Below, piece after piece: positions 51,926-63,234 of a DNA stretch of 64,000 nucleotides. The DNA lies in assembly GCA_015059545.1 (NCBI GenBank), contig SVAG01000001.1, positions 1-64,000 of the forward strand, in the 5' to 3' direction. Source of the DNA: Lactobacillales bacterium (GTDB lineage: Bacteria > Bacillota_I > Bacilli_A > RF39 > UBA660). The notes under the pieces were generated by a model that worked only from the letters and a program-made list of their open reading frames with translations, searched no databases and was not told the origin of the DNA. The translations under genes were made by a program, and so were the position numbers. Positions within the stretch are counted from its first letter, which is position 1. Each line of letters opens with the position of its first letter.

Positions 51926-54391
51926 TTATTCTTCTACTGCAGTTTGTTCAATTATTTCATTATTTTCTTCTGGTTCTTCTTCTTGATGTTCAATTATAGC
52001 TACATTACTTACTGTTTGATTATCTTTTAGATTAATTAATCTAACACCTTGAGCAACTCTTCCTGTAGTAGAAATTTGTGATATAGGTAATCTTATAATA
52101 ATTCCATTATTAGTTATAATCATTAAATCTTCGTCACCATTTATTATTTTAAATGATACTATATTACCATTTTTTTCAGTAACATTTAATGCTTTAACTC
52201 CTTTACTTCCTCTATGAGTTTGACGATATTCTTCTACATTAGTTTGTTTTCCATATCCTTTTTCAGTTACTACTAATACATTTTGATCTTGTTCTGCAAT
52301 TTCACAACCTACACAGATACCATCACCAATATTTATACCTCTAACTCCTGAAGCTGTTCTACCCATTATTCTTATTTCAGATTCTTCAAATCTAATCATT
52401 CTACCATTTGAAGCTCCTATGATAATATTTTTATTTCCATCTGTTTTCTTAACAGAAATTAACTTATCATCTTCTTTTAATGTAATAGCAATCTTACCAT
52501 TTTTTCTAATACTATCAAATTCTGATATATTAGTTCTCTTAATTAATCCATTTTGTGTACAAAATACAATAAATTGATTATTATCTTCTCTTTCAATAGA
52601 AAGCATTGCTGTTACTGTTTCATCCTTTTCTATTGGAAGTAAATTAATTATAGGTAATCCTTTAGATTGTCTACTAAATTCAGGTACTTCATAACCTTTA
52701 ATCTTATATACTTTTCCTCTATCAGTAAAGAATAATATATAATCATGAGTTGTCATAGATATTAAGTTTTTAACAAAATCTTCTTCATTTGTTGTCATTC
52801 CTTTAATACCTACACCACCTCTATTTTGAGTTTTATAAGTTTCATTATTTACTCTTTTTACATATCCTTTTTCAGTTAGTGTAATAATTACATTTTCTAC
52901 TGGAATCAATGATTCATCTTCAATATATTCAATTGAAGTCATATCTATATTAGTTTTTCTTTCAGTAGCGTATCTATCTTTTATTTCTAATAATTCTTCT
53001 TTAATTACATTTAGAATTTTTTCATCACTTGATAAAATATCTTTTAAATGAGCTATTAATTTATTTAATTCTTCTATTTCATTTAATATTTTATCTTTTT
53101 CTAATCCTGTTAATCTTCTTAATTTCATTTCAAGAATAGCTTCTGATTGAACTTCATCTAAATTAAATCTAGACATTAATTGTTGTTTTGCTATTTCATC
53201 AGTTTTTGATTCTTTAAGAATTTTAATAACTGCATCTATATTATCAAGAGCAATTTTTAATCCATTTAAAATATGTACTCTATCTTCAGCTTTCTTTAAA
53301 TCAAATTTTGTTCTTCTTATAATTACTTCTTTTTGGAAATCAATATAATTTGAAATTATTGATTTTAATCCTAAAATTTGTGGAGTACCTTGATTTAACA
53401 TTAACATATTAATACCATATGATGTTTGTAATTGCGTATGTTTATATAAATTATTAAGTACTACATTTGGATTAGCATCTCTTTTAAGTTCAATAACAAT
53501 TTTTAATCCATCTGCAAATGATGTTTCTTCTCTAAGATCTGATATACCATCAATTGCTTTATCTCTAACAAGTTCTGCAATTCTTGTTATTAATGTTGAT
53601 GTATTAACTTGATATGGAACTTCTGTTATTACTAATTCAGCTCTATCTTTCTTTTCAATTATATCTACTTTACCACGTAAAGTTATAGTTCCTTTTCCTG
53701 TTTCATAAGCTTTTTTAATTCCACTATTTCCTAAAATAAATCCACCAGTTGGAAAATCCGGTCCTTTAATATGATTCATTAAACCTAATGTATCAATTTC
53801 AGGATTTTCTATGTAAGCTACACATCCATCTATTACTTCACCTAAATTATGTGGTGGAATATTTGTAGCCATACCAACTGCAATACCCATAGTACCGTTT
53901 ACTAATATATTAGGAAAACGGCTTGGTAATACTACTGGTTCTTCACGAGTTGCATCAAAGTTTGGTGTAAAATCTACTGTATTTTTCTTAATATCTCTAA
54001 CCATTTCCATAGCTATTTTTGATATTCTTGATTCTGTATAACGATAAGCAGCAGCTGTACTACCATCGATTGCTCCAAAGTTACCATGTCCATCTATTAA
54101 TGGATGACGATAACTAAAATCTTGTGCCATTCTAACCATTGCATCATAAACAGCTGTATCACCATGAGGGTGATAGTTACCGATAACAGCCCCAACTGTT
54201 TTAGCACATTTTACATATCCTTTATCTGGAGTGAATCCTGATTCTAACATTGTATGTAAAATTCTTCTATGTACTGGTTTTAAACCATCTCTTAAATCTG
54301 GTAAAGCACGTGCAATGATAACACTCATTGAATATTCAATAAATGAATCTTGCATTTCTTTTACTATATTATTTGCTTCTAATCTATCCAT
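51926..54391 (-). CDS. gyrA: DNA gyrase subunit A
   Basis: The 821-residue subunit cuts and rejoins DNA. It has the quinolone-resistance region [20 protein letters not shown] and the catalytic tyrosine in [11 protein letters not shown]. The C-terminal beta-pinwheel shows the repeated GYVKRV, GRMIRF-like blades and the gyrase box-like QTHRGSKG. The last 15 residues are acidic ([13 protein letters not shown]). It follows gyrB by 9 bp. Confidence 0.97.
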   Translation of the reverse strand: MDRLEANNIVKEMQDSFIEYSMSVIIARALPDLRDGLKPVHRRILHTMLESGFTPDKGYVKCAKTVGAVIGNYHPHGDTAVYDAMVRMAQDFSYRHPLIDGHGNFGAIDGSTAAAYRYTESRISKIAMEMVRDIKKNTVDFTPNFDATREEPVVLPSRFPNILVNGTMGIAVGMATNIPPHNLGEVIDGCVAYIENPEIDTLGLMNHIKGPDFPTGGFILGNSGIKKAYETGKGTITLRGKVDIIEKKDRAELVITEVPYQVNTSTLITRIAELVRDKAIDGISDLREETSFADGLKIVIELKRDANPNVVLNNLYKHTQLQTSYGINMLMLNQGTPQILGLKSIISNYIDFQKEVIIRRTKFDLKKAEDRVHILNGLKIALDNIDAVIKILKESKTDEIAKQQLMSRFNLDEVQSEAILEMKLRRLTGLEKDKILNEIEELNKLIAHLKDILSSDEKILNVIKEELLEIKDRYATERKTNIDMTSIEYIEDESLIPVENVIITLTEKGYVKRVNNETYKTQNRGGVGIKGMTTNEEDFVKNLISMTTHDYILFFTDRGKVYKIKGYEVPEFSRQSKGLPIINLLPIEKDETVTAMLSIEREDNNQFIVFCTQNGLIKRTNISEFDSIRKNGKIAITLKEDDKLISVKKTDGNKNIIIGASNGRMIRFEESEIRIMGRTASGVRGINIGDGICVGCEIAEQDQNVLVVTEKGYGKQTNVEEYRQTHRGSKGVKALNVTEKNGNIVSFKIINGDEDLMIITNNGIIIRLPISQISTTGRVAQGVRLINLKDNQTVSNVAIIEHQEEEPEENNEIIEQTAVEE

Positions 54392-54400
54392 AATTCACCC

Positions 54401-56326
<1,926 letters not shown>

Positions 56327-56329
56327 TTA

Positions 56330-57430
56330 TTACACTTCTCCTTTTACTTTTCCATTCTTTATTTCAATTATTTTTGAATTTTTAATTACTTTTTTATTTA
56401 TATTATTAATATCTGTTGTTGTTATAATTACTTGAATATCATCATTTATATATTTAAGTAGATTATTTTTTTTCTTCTCATCTAATTCACTAAATACATC
56501 ATCTAATAATAATATTGGTGTATTTTCTTTATATTGTTTAAATATATCTATTTCTCCTAATTTTAATGCGATGATTGCTATTCTTTGTTGACCTTGTGAT
56601 CCATAATTTTTTAAATTTAAATCATCTAAATAAAATTCTAAATCATCTCTATGAGGTCCAACTAAAGTAGTTTTTAATTTTAATTCTTGATTTTTCATAT
56701 CAATAAATTTTTCTTCTAATTTAGTTTTTAAATTATCATAACTTAAATCATCTAATTCTATTGAAGATTTATATTTAATATTAAATTTTTTTAACTTAGT
56801 AATATCATAATAAATTTTTTCCACATTATTATTTAATTTATCTATAAATTTTTTTCTAAGTTTATATATAGTTATTGCTTTTTCTATTAAATAATCTGTT
56901 AATATATTTAAATAATTTTGATCTATATAACTATTTTTTAAATAATCATTTCTCATTTTTAATAATTTATTATAATCATTTAATATAATAAGATAATTAC
57001 TATTTAATTGAGATAATTCTAAATTTAAAAATCTTCTTCTAGAAGATGGAGAACCCTTTATTAATTCTAAATCTTCTGGATAAAATATAATTATATTCAT
57101 ATTTGATATATAATCACTATTTTTATTTATATTATTATTATCTATTTTTAAATTTTTCTTTTTATTTTCTAGTACTATTTCTAATTTTGAAATCATATCA
57201 TTTTTTACTAAATCACCTTTAATTTTACATATTTTTTCATTTTGTTTAATTAAATTATTATCTATAAATGATCTATGTGATTTAGTTAAACCTAATACAT
57301 ATATACTTTCAAGTAAATTTGTTTTACCTTGACCATTATTTCCTATAATAATATTCATATTTGGATTTAAATCTAATTTTAACAAATCATAATTTCTAAA
57401 ATTAGATATTTTCAAACTAGAAATATGCAT
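56330..57430 (-). CDS. recF: DNA replication and repair protein RecF
   Basis: The 366-residue SMC-like ATPase has Walker A IGNNGQGKTNLLESIY, the ABC signature GSQGQQRIAIIALKLGE and Walker B PILLLDDVFSELD. It helps RecA loading at gaps. It lies upstream of gyrB as usual; the S4-domain gene yaaA that normally precedes recF is missing and comK stands in that place. Confidence 0.96.
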   Translation of the reverse strand: MHISSLKISNFRNYDLLKLDLNPNMNIIIGNNGQGKTNLLESIYVLGLTKSHRSFIDNNLIKQNEKICKIKGDLVKNDMISKLEIVLENKKKNLKIDNNNINKNSDYISNMNIIIFYPEDLELIKGSPSSRRRFLNLELSQLNSNYLIILNDYNKLLKMRNDYLKNSYIDQNYLNILTDYLIEKAITIYKLRKKFIDKLNNNVEKIYYDITKLKKFNIKYKSSIELDDLSYDNLKTKLEEKFIDMKNQELKLKTTLVGPHRDDLEFYLDDLNLKNYGSQGQQRIAIIALKLGEIDIFKQYKENTPILLLDDVFSELDEKKKNNLLKYINDDIQVIITTTDINNINKKVIKNSKIIEIKNGKVKGEV

Positions 57431-57506
57431 AAATATACCTTCTTTTTTAATTTTAAGTACTATTTTTTAATTTTTTATAATTTAGCACTACCTATACACC
57501 TTATTA

Positions 57507-57515
57507 ATTATATCA
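57507..57515 (-). promoter_or_regulatory. Extended -10 promoter of recF-gyrB-gyrA
   Basis: TGATATAAT combines the TGn extension with a perfect TATAAT about 77 bp upstream of recF. The leader in between shows no further ORF or clear hairpin. Confidence 0.55.
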
Positions 57516-57545
57516 CAAAAATAGCCTAAAAATAAAGAATTTTAA

Positions 57546-57573
57546 TAAAAAAATACTATAAAATAGTATTTTT
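57546..57573 (-). terminator. Terminator of comK
   Basis: AAATACTA and TAGTATTT pair around a 5-nt loop and a T run follows, at the comK stop codon. Confidence 0.8.
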
Positions 57574-58022
57574 TAGTTATATTTTCTTTTTCTTAGAGTT
57601 GATTCTAACATAGTAGCTCTATAAATTTGATTTTGTAATGATTCATATGAAATATTTAAATTAATCATAAAATCATTTTTAAATATTAATTTACATGTTT
57701 TTTGATTCTTTTGATAATCTTTTATATTATTTAAAGATATCCAAAAACAATTATTAAATCTAGGTGAACTAGTTGGAAAAAATATAATGTCTAGTGCATC
57801 TTCTATAACTATTGGACATTTATAATTAACACCAATTAAATTTTTTGTTCCTTCTAATCGACCAATTAGAGAACTACCAAAATATCTACAACTATTATCA
57901 ATTATTTCTGTTGATTTTTTATTAACTATATATGTATTTTCTTTTTCCACAACTTTAGAAGTTGTTTTATTAATAGGAATAATTAATAAAGTACTTGTAT
58001 TTATTTCATAATTATCTAACAT
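57573..58022 (-). CDS. comK: Competence transcription factor ComK homologue
   Basis: ComK binds AT boxes in the minor groove and switches on the DNA-uptake genes in Bacilli. The protein (149 residues) keeps the family landmarks: SCRYFGSSLIGRLEGTK (44-60), PIVIEDALDIIFFPTSSPR (70-88), CFWIS (92-96) and ISYESLQNQIYRA (124-136). It is shorter than B. subtilis ComK (192), lacking the C-terminal extension. The start is the ATG at 58022 with GGGGAGGTG upstream; the longer frame to 58061 is rejected. It lies between dnaN and recF, an unusual location, with its own terminator. Confidence 0.88.
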   Translation of the reverse strand: MLDNYEINTSTLLIIPINKTTSKVVEKENTYIVNKKSTEIIDNSCRYFGSSLIGRLEGTKNLIGVNYKCPIVIEDALDIIFFPTSSPRFNNCFWISLNNIKDYQKNQKTCKLIFKNDFMINLNISYESLQNQIYRATMLESTLRKRKYN

Positions 58023-58069
58023 AATACACCTCCCCCTGTAAAATTTAATACTCTTATACACTATTTGTT

Positions 58070-58095
58070 TGTCGAAAAAAGATGAATTATGTCGA
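58070..58095 (-). promoter_or_regulatory. Repeat pair in the comK upstream region
   Basis: TGTCGA occurs twice on the + strand (58070-58075 and 58090-58095), exactly 20 bp apart, which is about two helical turns. The surrounding 125 bp are A/T tracts that include AAAA-N5-TTTT ComK-type boxes, but such boxes are common by chance here. No convincing -35/-10 pair was identified. Confidence 0.4.
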
Positions 58096-58134
58096 TTATT
58101 ATAAAAAAATGTAAAAAAATAAAATTTTTTATAT

Positions 58135-58161
58135 AAAAAAACATATTTTATTAATATGTTC
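58135..58161 (-). terminator. Terminator of dnaN
   Basis: AACATATT and AATATGTT form an 8-bp stem with a 5-nt loop followed by seven T on the - strand. Confidence 0.75.
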
Positions 58162-59272
58162 TTATTGGTACTATTAATTGAATTAAATCATCACTATTTG
58201 GATTTTTTAATATAATAGGTTTTATTTCTCCATTAAATAATATTTCTATTTCATCACTTTCTAATGATTTAATAGCATCCATCATATATTTAGAACTAAA
58301 TGCAATATTAATATTATTACCTTTTTCATTTTTTACATTTAAATGTTCTTCTACATTTCCAATTTCTGGTATATTAGAAGATATTTTCATATTTTCTCCT
58401 TTTAATTCTAAATTAATAATATTTTTTTCTTCTTCACTTGTTAATAACGAAGCTCTATCAATTGCATTATAATATTCATTTATATTAGCAACTACTTTTG
58501 TTTCAAATTCTGTTGGTATTAATTTAGAAGTATCTGGAAAATTACCATTTATTAATTTTGTCATCATAATTATATTATTAAATTTAAATATAACTTTATT
58601 AGTAAATATATGCATTAATATATTATCATCATCATTACTATATAATTTAGTTAATTCTATTAAATTTTTAGTAGGAATTATTATATTAACTTCTTCATCT
58701 ACTTTACTATTTAATTCAATAACCTTTTTAGATAATCTATATGAATCTGTAGCTGTACATTCTAAATAATTATCATTTATTTTAAAATTAATTCCTGTTA
58801 ATACTGGTCTTGATTCTTGTGTAGAAGTCGCAAAACTTGTTTGCTTAATTATATTAGATAATACAGTTTTATTAATTTCTATAGGATTTTTACTATCTTC
58901 TAAATCAATATTAGGAAAATCACTAGGATTATTACAATTTAAAGTAAATTCAGATGTAGAAGTTGTAATAATTATTTTATTATCAACTACTTCTTCTATA
59001 TTAATAGTTGAATTAGGTAATTTTCTAACTATATCATATATAAATTTACCTGATACTAATATATCTCCACATCTATCTATATTTTCTATATCATCTTTTT
59101 TAATAAATGTTTTTATAGCTATTTCATTATCTGTACTTAATAAATATAAACCTTCATTAGTTAATTCAAATTTAATACAATTAAGTATAGGTATTATATT
59201 TTTATTTGATATTCCTTTTATTACATAATTTAAATGTTCCATTAAAATATTTTGTTTAATTTCTAATTTCAT
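58151..59272 (-). CDS. dnaN: DNA polymerase III sliding clamp (beta)
   Basis: The 373-residue protein forms the ring clamp. It has the three clamp domains with NIIPILNCIKFELTNEGLYL, SRPVLTGINFKINDNYLECTATD and the C-terminal NPNSDDLIQLIVPIRTY (the conserved P-[MIV]-R ending). An AGGAGG site precedes the start. It follows dnaA as in nearly all bacteria. Confidence 0.97.
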   Translation of the reverse strand: MKLEIKQNILMEHLNYVIKGISNKNIIPILNCIKFELTNEGLYLLSTDNEIAIKTFIKKDDIENIDRCGDILVSGKFIYDIVRKLPNSTINIEEVVDNKIIITTSTSEFTLNCNNPSDFPNIDLEDSKNPIEINKTVLSNIIKQTSFATSTQESRPVLTGINFKINDNYLECTATDSYRLSKKVIELNSKVDEEVNIIIPTKNLIELTKLYSNDDDNILMHIFTNKVIFKFNNIIMMTKLINGNFPDTSKLIPTEFETKVVANINEYYNAIDRASLLTSEEEKNIINLELKGENMKISSNIPEIGNVEEHLNVKNEKGNNINIAFSSKYMMDAIKSLESDEIEILFNGEIKPIILKNPNSDDLIQLIVPIRTY

Positions 59273-59328
59273 AAAAACCTCCTAATTTATATATTTTTAT
59301 TAAATATTATTATTATAAGAGTGGATTA

Positions 59329-59337
59329 TGTGGAAAA
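59329..59337 (-). other. DnaA box in the dnaA-dnaN intergenic region
   Basis: TTTTCCACA on the - strand is a good DnaA box; TTTTCCACT at 59398-59406 (+ strand) is a near match. Many Bacillota have a second box cluster here, giving a bipartite origin. A TATAAT (about 59315-59320, - strand) follows, so a dnaN promoter may be DnaA-controlled. Confidence 0.55.
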
Positions 59338-59404
59338 CTTTTTAAACCTTATTTTTTAACGTTTTTTATAAAAAGTTTTACTGTGTATATTTATTATTTT
59401 TCCA

Positions 59405-60751
59405 CTACTTTATTTCATTTATTAATTTATTAATTTCTAATTCAAATGTTTTATCATTTTTAATTTGTTTTTTAATTTTATCAACAGAGTGCATTACAGT
59501 AGTATGATCTTTTCCACCAAATTCTATTCCTATTTTAGTAAGTGGTTCTTCTAATATTACTCTACATATATACATAGCAATTTGTCTTGGAAAAGCAATT
59601 GTACTTACTCTTTTTTTAGATTTTAAATCTTCAACCTTTATATTATAATGATTAGCAACTAATTGTTGAACTTGATCAATTTTATTTTTAGATATAATTG
59701 TTTTAGAAAAATAATCTTGTAAAGCTTCAATAGCTAAATTAAGAGTTATATCAGAACCACTCATCATAGTAGCATAAGCAACTACTCTAGTGATTGCTCC
59801 TTCTAATTTTCTAATATCACTTGTACAATTACTAGCAATATATTCTTTAACATCTTTTGGAAAAGAATTATTTAACATATTAGCTTCAATTTTTTTATCA
59901 ATAATATTCATTCTAAGTTCAAAATCTGGTGGAAAAATATTTATTGTTAATCCCCAGTTAAATCTTGTTAATAATCTTTCTTCTAATAATTTTAAATCTT
60001 CAGGTGATCTATCTGATGAAATAATAATTTGTTTATTATTTCCATATAAATCATTAAAAGTGTTGAAAAATTCTTGTTGAGTTTGATAAGCATTACCTAA
60101 ATATTGAATGTCATCTATTATTAATACATCAATATCTCTATATTTCTTTTTAAAGATTTCCACATTATCAAAATTATTTTGATTTTTCTTTCTAGTTATA
60201 CCTATAAAATCTTCAACAAATTTTTCACAAGTAACATATAAAACTCTTTCGTTTTTATTTTGTACAATATAATTACCTATAGCATGCATCAAATGAGTCT
60301 TCCCTAGTCCACTATTTCCATATATAAAAAGTGGATTATACATTTGACCAGGGTTTTCAGCAACCGCAACAGCAGTAGCATGTGCAAATTTATTACTTTC
60401 CCCTACTATAAAATTATCAAAATTATATTTACTATTTAAATTAGTTTCAAAATTATTACTTGGTACCCCTATTATATCCGTATTTATTTCAATATTATTT
60501 TCAATTTCTTCTTCTAATAAATATTCAAATTTAAAATTAGAACCAGACACTTCAGTAAAAACTTCTTCAATTAAGTCATTATAATTTTCTTTTAAATTCT
60601 TTTTTTGTATATGCATTTGGACAATAACAATTGCTTTATTATCCTTTATTTCATATAGTTTAGAATCAGAAAACCAAGTGTCATATGAAATTTTAGAAAC
60701 TTTAGTTTTAATAATATCTAAAGTAGCATCCCATAATTTAGAAGTATTCAT
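59405..60751 (-). CDS. dnaA: Chromosomal replication initiator DnaA
   Basis: The 448-residue initiator has an N-terminal domain I (KLWDATLDIIKTKVSKISYD), a short linker, the AAA+ domain III with Walker A YGNSGLGKTHLMHAIGN and Walker B DVLIIDDIQYL, and domain IV with the DNA-binding signature FGGKDHTTVMHSVDKI. The start is the ATG at 60751 with GGTGG upstream. A promoter lies at 60.8 kb next to a DnaA box, consistent with autoregulation. Confidence 0.98.
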   Translation of the reverse strand: MNTSKLWDATLDIIKTKVSKISYDTWFSDSKLYEIKDNKAIVIVQMHIQKKNLKENYNDLIEEVFTEVSGSNFKFEYLLEEEIENNIEINTDIIGVPSNNFETNLNSKYNFDNFIVGESNKFAHATAVAVAENPGQMYNPLFIYGNSGLGKTHLMHAIGNYIVQNKNERVLYVTCEKFVEDFIGITRKKNQNNFDNVEIFKKKYRDIDVLIIDDIQYLGNAYQTQQEFFNTFNDLYGNNKQIIISSDRSPEDLKLLEERLLTRFNWGLTINIFPPDFELRMNIIDKKIEANMLNNSFPKDVKEYIASNCTSDIRKLEGAITRVVAYATMMSGSDITLNLAIEALQDYFSKTIISKNKIDQVQQLVANHYNIKVEDLKSKKRVSTIAFPRQIAMYICRVILEEPLTKIGIEFGGKDHTTVMHSVDKIKKQIKNDKTFELEINKLINEIK

Positions 60752-61061
60752 ATACACCACCCTCTGTTAATAACTAACAATATTTTACCTTAAAAATATA
60801 TAAAATGCAAAGAAAATGTGGAAAAAATATAATAAAAACAAATTATAAACACGTTTTCCACATAAAAAAGTATTAAAAATGAATAAAATTAAAGAAATTA
60901 ACATTTTTTGTGGAAAAATAATTAACATTAAAAAAGATATGTTTAAAAGTTTTCCACAATTTATGTGTATAAATTAATTATATGTATAAAAATTATTAAA
61001 AATAATATATTTTTATTGTGGAAAAAAATTGTATAAAATTTATTTTATTATCTAAAAAGGT
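60752..61061. other. oriC: Replication origin (oriC)
   Basis: At least six DnaA boxes lie between dnaA and rpmH: TTTTCCACA at 60854-60862 and 60950-60958 on the + strand, at 60817-60825, 60909-60917 and 61017-61025 on the - strand, and TTATACACA at 60964-60972 on the - strand. The stretch 60973-61060 is almost pure A/T and is the likely unwinding region. Gene orientation flips here, all genes diverging from this point. No rRNA or other gene is present in it. Confidence 0.9.
60782..60810 (-). promoter_or_regulatory. Promoter of dnaA
   Basis: TTGCAT (60805-60810) and TAAAAT (60782-60787) are 17 bp apart. The DnaA box at 60817-60825 adjoins the -35, so DnaA may repress its own gene. Confidence 0.65.
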
Positions 61062-61090
61062 TTGACAAACGCATAAAAAATATATATAAT
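61062..61090 (+). promoter_or_regulatory. Consensus promoter of rpmH
   Basis: A perfect TTGACA (61062-61067) and a perfect TATAAT (61085-61090) are 17 bp apart, the strongest promoter sequence in the window. It drives the rightward transcript out of the origin. Confidence 0.9.
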
Positions 61091-61133
61091 GTACTAAGCG
61101 AAAGAAAAAATTATCGATACAGGAGGTGTATTT

Positions 61134-61256
61134 ATGAAAAGAACTTATCAACCAAATAATAGAAGAAGAAGTAAAAAACAAGGATTTTTTGCAAGAATGA
61201 AAACTAATATTATAAATAACAGAAGAAGAAAAGGACGTAAAGTATTATCACGTTAA
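61134..61256 (+). CDS. rpmH: 50S ribosomal protein L34
   Basis: The 40-codon gene encodes [20 protein letters not shown] and ends GRKVLSR, the highly basic L34. It is slightly shorter than the usual 44 residues and has lost the HGFR...NGRKVLARRR spacing, being rich in Arg/Asn instead. AGGAGGTG precedes the ATG. The location right of dnaA is universal. Confidence 0.95.
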   Translation: MKRTYQPNNRRRSKKQGFFARMKTNIINNRRRKGRKVLSR

Positions 61257-61258
61257 TA

Positions 61259-61288
61259 AAATTCACTGTATTAACAGTGAATTTTTTA
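61259..61288 (+). terminator. Terminator between rpmH and rnpA
   Basis: TTCACTG and CAGTGAA form a stem with a 6-nt loop followed by TTTTTT. It would reduce transcription of rnpA relative to rpmH. Confidence 0.8.
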
Positions 61289-61308
61289 ATTATATAAAGG
61301 GTGATTAC

Positions 61309-61656
61309 ATGAAAAAAATAAATGTATTAAAAGAAAATAGGGATTTTAACAGAATTATAAAAAAAGAACAACCATTTAAATATAAAGGATTTATGGTTTA
61401 TTTAGAAAAAAATACTAATGATTATTATAAATTTGGAATAAGTGTTAGTAAAAAATTAGCAAATGCAGTCGGTAGAAATAAAATTAAAAGGCAAGTAAGA
61501 GAAATAATTTCTAAAAATAACTATGAAAATAACTTTAATTGTATTATAATAATTAGAAGAAGTTATTTAGAAAATGACTTTCAAAAAAATTTAGAAGATT
61601 TAAATTTTATATTTAATAAATTAAAAATAAAAAAGGAGCAACAAAATGAAAAATAA
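61309..61656 (+). CDS. rnpA: Ribonuclease P protein component
   Basis: The 115-residue basic protein helps RNase P RNA cleave tRNA precursors. It has KENRDFNRIIKK, FGISVSKKLANAVGRNKIKR with the RNR motif, and QVREII. It overlaps yidC by 11 bp. Confidence 0.95.
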   Translation: MKKINVLKENRDFNRIIKKEQPFKYKGFMVYLEKNTNDYYKFGISVSKKLANAVGRNKIKRQVREIISKNNYENNFNCIIIIRRSYLENDFQKNLEDLNFIFNKLKIKKEQQNEK

Positions 61657-62602
61657 AAGATTTATAAAGTTATTAACAGTATTAACAATTTTATTAACAT
61701 TAACAGGATGTACAAAATATGGTGAAGATAAAAAAGGTAATCCCATAAAAAATAAAGAAACAGGACAACAATTAGTAACTAATATTTTATGTAAACCAAC
61801 AGATAAAGAAATGTTAAAATTATATGAAAAATATAATAAAGATAATAAAAAGAAACAAGTCAAAATAGAAAAATTAGATGACTGTGAAAATATGAAAATA
61901 ACAGGTAAATATCATGATTTATGGACAAATATATTTGTAAAACCACTTGCTTGGTTCATCATTCAATTAGGAAATATAATAAAAAATTATGGATGGGCTT
62001 TGATACTTGCAACATTAATTATAAGATTAGCTGCATATCCATTTACTAAAAAAGCAGCATTACAATCTGAAAATATGAAAAAAGCAAGTCCAGAATTAGA
62101 AAAATTAGAAAAGAAATATAAAAATAAAAATGATCAAGAATCAATGATGAAAAAATCACAAGAAATGATGTTTATTTATAAAAAATATAATATTAATCCA
62201 ATGAGTACTTGTTTATTCTCATTATTCCAAATTCCATTATTCTTTGCATTCTATGAAGCAATAAGTAGAATACCAATAATATTTGAAGAAAATTTCTTAG
62301 GATTTGATTTAGGATTAAGTCCTATGAATGCAGTAGCAAGAGGAGATTATAAATACTTAATATTTATAGTTATAATTGCAGCAGCTACATATTTCTCATT
62401 TAAATTAAATAGTGGAGCATCAATGAATGCAGAACAAGCAAAACAAATGAATACAATGTCAAAAGTAATGGTAGTAATAATGACAATTACAGCATTCTCA
62501 ATTTCAACAGGTATAGCAATTTATTGGGTAACAACAAATATATTCACTATTATTCAAAATCTAATAGTTAAGAGAGGTAAAAATAATGATCAAAGTAAAT
62601 AA
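61646..62602 (+). CDS. yidC: Membrane protein insertase YidC
   Basis: YidC inserts membrane proteins. The 318-residue protein is of the Gram-positive lipoprotein type: signal peptide with lipobox LTGC and cysteine 22. After an extracytoplasmic stretch come about five helices, the first with WALILATLIIRLAAYPFTKKA, which includes the conserved arginine of the hydrophilic groove, and later IYWVTTNIFTIIQNLIV. It overlaps jag by 17 bp. Confidence 0.96.
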   Translation: MKNKRFIKLLTVLTILLTLTGCTKYGEDKKGNPIKNKETGQQLVTNILCKPTDKEMLKLYEKYNKDNKKKQVKIEKLDDCENMKITGKYHDLWTNIFVKPLAWFIIQLGNIIKNYGWALILATLIIRLAAYPFTKKAALQSENMKKASPELEKLEKKYKNKNDQESMMKKSQEMMFIYKKYNINPMSTCLFSLFQIPLFFAFYEAISRIPIIFEENFLGFDLGLSPMNAVARGDYKYLIFIVIIAAATYFSFKLNSGASMNAEQAKQMNTMSKVMVVIMTITAFSISTGIAIYWVTTNIFTIIQNLIVKRGKNNDQSK

Positions 62603-63200
62603 ATTTGAAGCAAAAACAGAAGAAGATGCATTAAATAAAGCAATGGTAGAATTAAATTGTGAAAGAGCAAATTTATTCTATAAAAGTGAATTTATAGAAG
62701 GAAAATTATTTAAAGGTTCTAAATATATAGTAGAAGTAATAGAAAAATCAGATGTAAAAGAATATATAAATAGTTTCTTTAAAGAATTAGCAACTTCTAT
62801 GAATATATCAATTGAAACAGAAATTTTATATAATAATGAAAGTTTTAATATAACATTAATAACAAGTAATAATTCATTATTAATAGGAAAAGAAGGAAAA
62901 AATTTACAAGCCTTACAAAATATATTAAGACAAAGTTTAAAAGTAAAAACAGGAATATCTATTAAATTAAATTTAGATATAAGTAATTATAAAGTTAAAA
63001 AATTAAGTACTTTAGAAAGAGAAATTAAGAAAATAGCTAGAGAAGTACAAAAAACAAAATTAGATGTTTCGTTAGATCCAATGAATTCATATGAAAGAAG
63101 ACATATTCATAATTTAATAAGTGAATATGAAAATTTAACAACAGAAAGTACTGGAGAAGGAAAAGAAAGACATATAGTAATAAAATATATAGAAAAATAA
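62586..63200 (+). CDS. khpB: RNA-binding protein Jag/KhpB
   Basis: The 204-residue protein has an N-terminal Jag_N domain ([18 protein letters not shown]), a KH domain with [12 protein letters not shown], and a C-terminal R3H domain with [15 protein letters not shown]. Together with KhpA it binds RNA and affects cell division and cell wall synthesis in streptococci. The rnpA-yidC-jag-mnmE order is standard. Confidence 0.94.
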   Translation: MIKVNKFEAKTEEDALNKAMVELNCERANLFYKSEFIEGKLFKGSKYIVEVIEKSDVKEYINSFFKELATSMNISIETEILYNNESFNITLITSNNSLLIGKEGKNLQALQNILRQSLKVKTGISIKLNLDISNYKVKKLSTLEREIKKIAREVQKTKLDVSLDPMNSYERRHIHNLISEYENLTTESTGEGKERHIVIKYIEK

Positions 63201-63219
63201 ACACGAAAGTGTTTTTTTT
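63197..63219 (+). terminator. Terminator between khpB and mnmE
   Basis: AAACAC and GTGTTT pair around a stable GAAA tetraloop and are followed by TTTTT. Confidence 0.75.
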
Positions 63220-63234
63220 AAAAAGGAGGAATTT

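Noticed and set aside
51528-51986. Three overlapping + strand frames with repeated FHVEHCF / VSRGTLF / FTWNIVL peptides
   Set aside because: They are translations of the parS array in its three frames; the period is not a multiple of three in all units, there is no ribosome site, and the repeat is explained by DNA-level ParB sites.
58023-58061. Thirteen-codon longer start of comK
   Set aside because: It includes the GGGGAGGTG ribosome site in the coding part and has no family counterpart.
60996-61181. 61-residue - strand frame over the origin
   Set aside because: It covers the unwinding region, the rpmH promoter and the start of rpmH, has no ribosome site and an origin-typical composition.
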